Shown here in pieces: positions 7,774 through 10,661 of a stretch of DNA of 10,661 bases. The stretch covers positions 1-10,661 of the forward strand of contig DATHHS010000338.1 of the NCBI GenBank assembly GCA_035317085.1, read 5' to 3'. The stretch is from VBDM01 sp035317085. Lineage in GTDB: Bacteria; Pseudomonadota; Gammaproteobacteria; Burkholderiales; SG8-39. The translations under genes were made by a program, and so were the position numbers. Within the stretch, counting starts at the first letter, position 1, and every line of letters begins with the position of its first letter. The notes under the pieces are model-generated. The model searched no databases. It worked only from the letters and a program-made list of their open reading frames with translations, and was not told where the DNA came from.

Positions 7774-8781
7774 ATGAGAATAATTTTTGCGCTGATCGCT
7801 TTGTTGACCGCGAGCGCGGCGTCGGCGCAGGCCCTTTCAACAGGCTCAGAGCCTGCCCTGAGCTCGCCGAAGGGGCAGGCTTATCCGACCAAACCGATCC
7901 GTCTGGTGGTCGGCTTCGCACCCGGTGGCGCCGCCGACATCATCGCGCGCGCGATGAGCGACTCGCTGACGCGCGCACTCGGCCAGGGCATCATCGTCGA
8001 CAACAAGCCGGGGGCGGGGTCGAGTCTCGCCGCCGAGTTCGTCGCCCGGGCCGCGCCCGACGGCTACACCATCATGATCGCCAGCCAGAGCGGCATGATC
8101 GTAAACCCCCTGGTCAACAAGAGCGTCGCCTACGACACCCAGCGCGATTTTGTCGCGATCACCCAGGTGACGAGCTCGCCGCTGGTGGTCGCGGTCAATC
8201 CGTCCCTTCCGGTGAATTCGATCCGCGAGCTCATCGCCGAAGCGAAAAAACATCCGGGTAAGCTCAACTTCGCCACTTCCGGCAACGGCTCGCTGCCGCA
8301 CCTGGCCACGGCACTATTCGACGCCCAGGCGGGCATCGACATGGTGCACGTGCCCTACAAGAGCGGCGGGCTGTCGGTGCAGTCGGTGCTTGCGGGCGAC
8401 ACCCAGGTCACATTCGCAACCGCGCCCTCGGTGATGCCGCTGGTGCAGGCCGGGCGCTTGCGCGGCCTCGCGGTGACGACGCGCGCCCGCTCACCCCTGA
8501 TCGCCAGTCTGCCCGGGATGGAAGAGGCCGGACTTGTAAACTACAGCCTGTCGATCTGGTACGGATTCTTCGCGCCGGCCGGCACGCCGCGCGATATCGT
8601 GAAACGACTGTTCGACTCTACCGTCCGGGCGCTGCAGGACATTCGCCTCAAAGAGATACTCGCGCGCGACGGAACCGAGACCACGGCCTCACGTTCGCCC
8701 GAGGATTTTGCCGCCTTCCTGCGCGAAGACGCGAGCGTCATCGCGCGCGTGATCCGGGAAACCGGAGCGAAGTTCGACTGA
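7774..8781 (+). CDS. TctC/Bug-family periplasmic solute-binding protein
   Basis: A periplasmic receptor of the tripartite tricarboxylate transporter (TctC, PF03401; Bug) family, 335 residues from the chosen ATG. That start gives a textbook signal peptide (Arg2, hydrophobic core, AxA cleavage site after A18). The in-frame ATG at 7726, overlapping the glmS stop as ATGA, would add 16 unrelated residues ahead of the signal peptide and is less likely, although neither start has a strong Shine-Dalgarno sequence. The mature protein shows family hallmarks: YPTKPIRLVV (37-46), FAPGGAADI, NKPGAGSS, APDGYT, HVPYKSGG (192-199) and GFFAPAGTPRDIV. There is no lipobox Cys, so it should be soluble. Family ligands are carboxylates, aromatics or amino acids; the ligand here cannot be told. 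No TctA/TctB membrane partners are present, as is common for orphan Bug genes. Oddity: residues 21-36 are encoded largely by an inserted palindromic repeat. The gene converges on the small membrane-protein gene. Confidence 0.9.
   Translation: MRIIFALIALLTASAASAQALSTGSEPALSSPKGQAYPTKPIRLVVGFAPGGAADIIARAMSDSLTRALGQGIIVDNKPGAGSSLAAEFVARAAPDGYTIMIASQSGMIVNPLVNKSVAYDTQRDFVAITQVTSSPLVVAVNPSLPVNSIRELIAEAKKHPGKLNFATSGNGSLPHLATALFDAQAGIDMVHVPYKSGGLSVQSVLAGDTQVTFATAPSVMPLVQAGRLRGLAVTTRARSPLIASLPGMEEAGLVNYSLSIWYGFFAPAGTPRDIVKRLFDSTVRALQDIRLKEILARDGTETTASRSPEDFAAFLREDASVIARVIRETGAKFD
7831..7876. repeat. REP-like imperfect palindrome inserted in frame in the Bug gene
   Basis: This 46-bp imperfect inverted repeat has arms GCCCTTTCAACAGGCTCAG (left) and, on the opposite strand, GCCCCTTCGGCGAGCTCAG (right). 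Both resemble the short CTTCGACAGGCTCAG-type repeats scattered through many proteobacterial genomes (from memory, not searched). GCAGGC occurs on each side (7827-7832 and 7875-7880), 48 bp apart, so removing one copy plus the palindrome would restore a normal AQA-YP junction without changing frame. The insert encodes 16 residues rich in Ser, Pro, Gly and Ala. Confidence 0.75.
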
Positions 8782-8795
8782 GCGCTTGCGCTCAG
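8778..8795. terminator. Bidirectional hairpin over both convergent stop codons
   Basis: CTGAGCG (8778-8784) pairs perfectly with CGCTCAG (8789-8795) around a CTTG tetraloop closed by a G-C pair, a loop type known to be very stable in RNA. The TGA of the Bug gene (8779-8781) and the TGA of the minus-strand small gene (8794-8792) are mirror positions in the stem. No T-run follows on either strand, so any termination role is tentative; 3'-end protection of both transcripts is an alternative. Confidence 0.45.
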
Positions 8796-8944
8796 CCCGC
8801 CACCGGTCCCCGCGTCGCGAAGATCAGGATCACCAGCAGCACCAGCCCTATCCCCAGGCTCCAGCCGATCAGTTTCTTCTCGACCGGCAGCAGGGGTTCG
8901 ACCGGCATCTTGCGCATTTCTTCGCCGACTTTGGGTTGTTCCAT
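8792..8944 (-). CDS. Small single-pass membrane protein of unknown function (50 aa)
   Basis: A 50-residue protein starting MEQPKVGEEM, with a charged, proline-containing N-terminal part (1-24), one clear transmembrane helix at about residues 26-43 (IGWSLGIGLVLLVILIFA) and a short tail TRGPVAG. I do not recognise the family. Evidence that it is real: an ATG preceded at close range by a strong purine-rich Shine-Dalgarno sequence (8947-8958), a position 14 bp after the stop of the transporter gene on the same strand, and a coherent soluble-plus-membrane composition. Charge distribution (KK before the helix, a single R after it) weakly favours a cytoplasmic N-terminus. It is probably cotranscribed with the transporter and might be an accessory or stabilising subunit, but that is inference from position alone. 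Its frame continues open upstream inside the transporter gene, so gene finders may extend it wrongly or miss it. Confidence 0.75.
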   Translation of the reverse strand: MEQPKVGEEMRKMPVEPLLPVEKKLIGWSLGIGLVLLVILIFATRGPVAG

Positions 8945-8946
8945 AG

Positions 8947-8958
8947 CCCTTCTCCCTT
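8947..8958 (-). promoter_or_regulatory. Shine-Dalgarno sequence of the small membrane protein
   Basis: On the minus strand AAGGGAGAAGGG ends 2 nt before the ATG at 8944; its GGGAG core lies about 7 nt from the start codon. It fills nearly the whole gap after the transporter stop and decides the start of the 50-residue gene. Confidence 0.7.
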
Positions 8959-10410
8959 TCAAACGGCCGCGAGCGGCGGTTTCACGCCGCCGAAAAACAC
9001 CCAGGAGATTACCAGGCCCACCCAGATGACGAAGCCGAACAGGCATACCAGGTAGACCGCGGCGAGCTTGCCGATGCCTTCTTCCCAGAGCTTCTTGAAG
9101 TTGGACATCACACCGATGGTGAAGAAGGTCATGATGAAGAAGATCACGCGGAAGGTGTTGGCCTCGCCCATCGCGGCGCGGAGCTTGCCGGTCGCCTCCG
9201 GCCCCGCGCCGTAGGCGAGGAGCAGGACCACCAGGAAAGTCAGCACATAGCCGATGATGAATTTCGGGAAGCGCTCCCAGATCTCGCCGACTTTCGCCTT
9301 GTCGCCGGCCGGGCGAACTTCGATGTGGTTGGTCCAGATGTAGGCGAGGATGAAGGCCCAGATGCCGATGAAGATGTCGATGAAAATCTTGATCGTTGCG
9401 GTGGTGCCGAGGATCCAGCCCTTCGCGTAGTTGACGCCTTCCGCAGCATTGGTCGCGAGGATCAGCGACTCGGTGATGGCGCCGCTCGCCACGGCTGCGC
9501 CGTCGGTCTTCACGGCAAGCCCCATCCAGGCTCCCGCCACCATGGGCTCGTGGGCGAGAAAGGCGTTCGCTGCGAACGGCAGGATGAGCAGTTCGACCAC
9601 GGCGAAGATCACCACCAGCGAGGCCACCATGATCGGCACGATGGGCCGCGCGCGGATCGCGCCGCCCGTGGCGATCGCGGCCGAGACGCCGCAGATCGAG
9701 ATTCCCGAGGCGAGCGGCGCCGCCCACTCACGGCTGAAGCCGAACCATTTGCGCGCGACGTAGTACACGACCGCCCAGTAGATCAGGTAGGCCTCGATGA
9801 TGGCCGCGAGACCGCGGAACAAGACCGCCTTCGCGAGAATCGGCTGCGTCGCGGCGGTGACGCCGAGGAAGCCGCCGAGGAGAACGATGGCAGTCTTGAT
9901 GTACAGCTCGGGCCGCACCGCTTCCTTCATCCACGCGGCGAAGCCGGGAAGGAAATTTCCGACGACGAGCCCGGCGAGCAGCGCCACGATATAGCCGCCT
10001 TCGTTGGTGAGTCTCAGCGACCAGCCGATGCCGAACTTCTGCATGTCCGCCGGCGTGGTCACGGCGAAATTGGCGTAGCTCCCCGCGATCCAGGAGAGGT
10101 AGGCGATCCAGAATACCGCGGTGAAACCGAGCGCGAAGCGCTTGAGGTCGGCTTTCAGCGCCGCTGCGCCTGCCGTCATCACGGCGAGCAGCGCCACGTA
10201 AGTGACGATCAGCGCGCCCGTTCCACCGAGGCCCGAATAGGCCTTGGAGACGGGATTGAGGGCCTTGGAGACTTCGATCCAGACTCCGGTCGTGACCACC
10301 CAGCCGAGCAGATCGGCCCCGCCTGCGACGCCGAGCGCGAGCACGAACACAAGCAGACCGATCCAGACCGACAGCCAGTCTTCGCTGATGCCTTTGTCGG
10401 TTGGGTTCAT
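8959..10410 (-). CDS. YeiH-type putative sulfate exporter family transporter, long form
   Basis: A polytopic inner-membrane protein of 483 residues with about a dozen hydrophobic segments. The segment ASGISICGVSAAIATGGAI (234-252, Cys240) is the hallmark of the YeiH/UPF0324 family (PF03601), annotated as putative sulfate exporters; the substrate is not established for most members. Ordinary YeiH proteins are about 340-350 residues, so this belongs to a longer subgroup with extra N-terminal segments (ISEDWLSVWIGLLVFVLALG) and an extended C-terminal half containing a hydrophilic loop (NHIEVRPAGDKAKVGEIWERF). The ATG at 10410 has a GGGAGAGG Shine-Dalgarno sequence 3 nt upstream (10421-10414, minus strand), supporting this start. 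The 50-residue membrane-protein gene follows after 14 bp, forming a likely operon. A leader with inverted repeats lies upstream. Family assignment is firm; a sulfate or sulfonate-related role is inference. Confidence 0.92.
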   Translation of the reverse strand: MNPTDKGISEDWLSVWIGLLVFVLALGVAGGADLLGWVVTTGVWIEVSKALNPVSKAYSGLGGTGALIVTYVALLAVMTAGAAALKADLKRFALGFTAVFWIAYLSWIAGSYANFAVTTPADMQKFGIGWSLRLTNEGGYIVALLAGLVVGNFLPGFAAWMKEAVRPELYIKTAIVLLGGFLGVTAATQPILAKAVLFRGLAAIIEAYLIYWAVVYYVARKWFGFSREWAAPLASGISICGVSAAIATGGAIRARPIVPIMVASLVVIFAVVELLILPFAANAFLAHEPMVAGAWMGLAVKTDGAAVASGAITESLILATNAAEGVNYAKGWILGTTATIKIFIDIFIGIWAFILAYIWTNHIEVRPAGDKAKVGEIWERFPKFIIGYVLTFLVVLLLAYGAGPEATGKLRAAMGEANTFRVIFFIMTFFTIGVMSNFKKLWEEGIGKLAAVYLVCLFGFVIWVGLVISWVFFGGVKPPLAAV

Positions 10411-10425
10411 GAACCTCTCCCTTGG

Positions 10426-10469
10426 AAGTTCCTCCGTGCGGCGGCCGGAGGATGGTGAGAAAGGAACTT
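10426..10469 (-). promoter_or_regulatory. Overlapping inverted repeats in the likely transporter leader
   Basis: AAGTTCCT (10426-10433) is complementary to AGGAACTT (10462-10469), and inside it TCCTCCG (10430-10436) is complementary to CGGAGGA (10446-10452). The two stems share bases 10430-10433, so they cannot both form completely. They lie 5-48 nt upstream of the Shine-Dalgarno sequence on the transporter strand. An attenuating or translation-controlling leader is possible but unproven. Confidence 0.35.
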
Positions 10470-10508
10470 ACCCGCGCGCTTTGGAAACCGGAAAGAATTT
10501 TAGCTTAG

Positions 10509-10522
10509 TTCGTTATAACCAA
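10509..10522. promoter_or_regulatory. AT-rich 14-bp dyad, candidate operator
   Basis: TTCGTTATAACCAA is symmetric at 12 of 14 positions around a perfect GTTATAAC core. It lies about 100 bp upstream of the transporter start, in the only AT-rich patch nearby, which suits a repressor or LysR-type activator site. The dyad is seen directly; binding is inference, and the core also contains a possible minus-strand -10 box (TATAAC). Confidence 0.3.
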
Positions 10523-10661
10523 CCAGACCTGATTTTGGCTTTGTGCTATGGTGCCTGCGGCTGGGTCCCACGCTGGGCGGCCCGACCGTATGCCCGAGTA
10601 TCGCGATTCTCCCGAAACCCGCGAACATGACTAGCCCAATCGTCGGAGGCACACGCGCGTT

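Larger units (their letters stand above)
10411..10661. other. Upstream region of the transporter, no clear gene
   Basis: These 251 bp hold the transporter's ribosome binding site, a leader with overlapping inverted repeats (10426-10469), an AT-rich patch (10491-10550) likely to contain its promoter, and then GC-richer sequence to the window edge. Candidate -10 boxes are TAAAAT on the minus strand (10502-10497) and TATGGT with an upstream TG on the plus strand (10547-10552), but neither has a convincing -35. An ATG at 10627 opens a plus-strand frame (MTSPIVGGTRA) to the edge; it lacks a Shine-Dalgarno sequence and is too short to judge as the start of a divergent gene. Confidence 0.6.

Noticed and set aside
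9325..10458. Plus-strand open frame of 377 codons opposite the transporter
   Set aside because: Its translation is a charged Asp/Arg/Gly-rich string typical of the complement of a hydrophobic membrane protein gene; the minus-strand frame has the family motifs and a good ribosome binding site.
10590..10634. Fourteen-codon reading frame (MPEYRDSPETREHD) near the right edge as a leader peptide
   Set aside because: No ribosome binding site, and an open stretch this short is expected by chance.

Overview
The window is a GC-rich, densely coded chromosomal segment, most likely from a betaproteobacterium (possibly Burkholderiales or a relative). The basis is the gltBD and glmU-glmS pairs, a TctC/Bug-family binding protein (a family greatly expanded in Betaproteobacteria), a long YeiH-type transporter resembling betaproteobacterial ones, and a short palindromic repeat of a kind common in such genomes. 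No taxonomic search was possible, so this is inference.

Layout. Positions 1-4417 (+) hold the 3' two thirds of gltB and all of gltD, the two subunits of NADPH-dependent glutamate synthase; they abut with no spacer. A 12-bp stem-loop carries the gltD stop codon in its loop. An 86-bp gap with a possible extended -10 box leads to glmU (4504-5862, GTG start), followed 16 bp later by glmS (5879-7729). The order links glutamine use, glutamate formation and UDP-GlcNAc synthesis: GltBD uses glutamine to make glutamate, GlmS uses glutamine to make glucosamine-6-phosphate, and GlmU makes UDP-GlcNAc for peptidoglycan and LPS. The intermediate step (GlmM) is not in the window.

Downstream of glmS on the same strand is a Bug/TctC periplasmic binding protein (7774-8781). 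A 46-bp imperfect palindrome is inserted in frame just after its signal peptide. This gene converges on a two-gene minus-strand unit: a long YeiH/PF03601-type membrane transporter (10410-8959) and, 14 bp after it, a 50-residue single-pass membrane protein (8944-8792) with its own strong Shine-Dalgarno sequence. A compact hairpin with a CUUG loop covers both convergent stop codons. The right end (10411-10661) is the transporter's upstream region, with inverted repeats in its likely leader and an AT-rich dyad; no gene is clearly identified there.

Most of the window is ordinary housekeeping content and no wholly new system is evident. The parts most worth a second look are the in-frame palindromic repeat in the Bug gene, the small membrane protein paired with the transporter, and a 6-bp tandem duplication that adds two residues to the acetyltransferase domain of GlmU.
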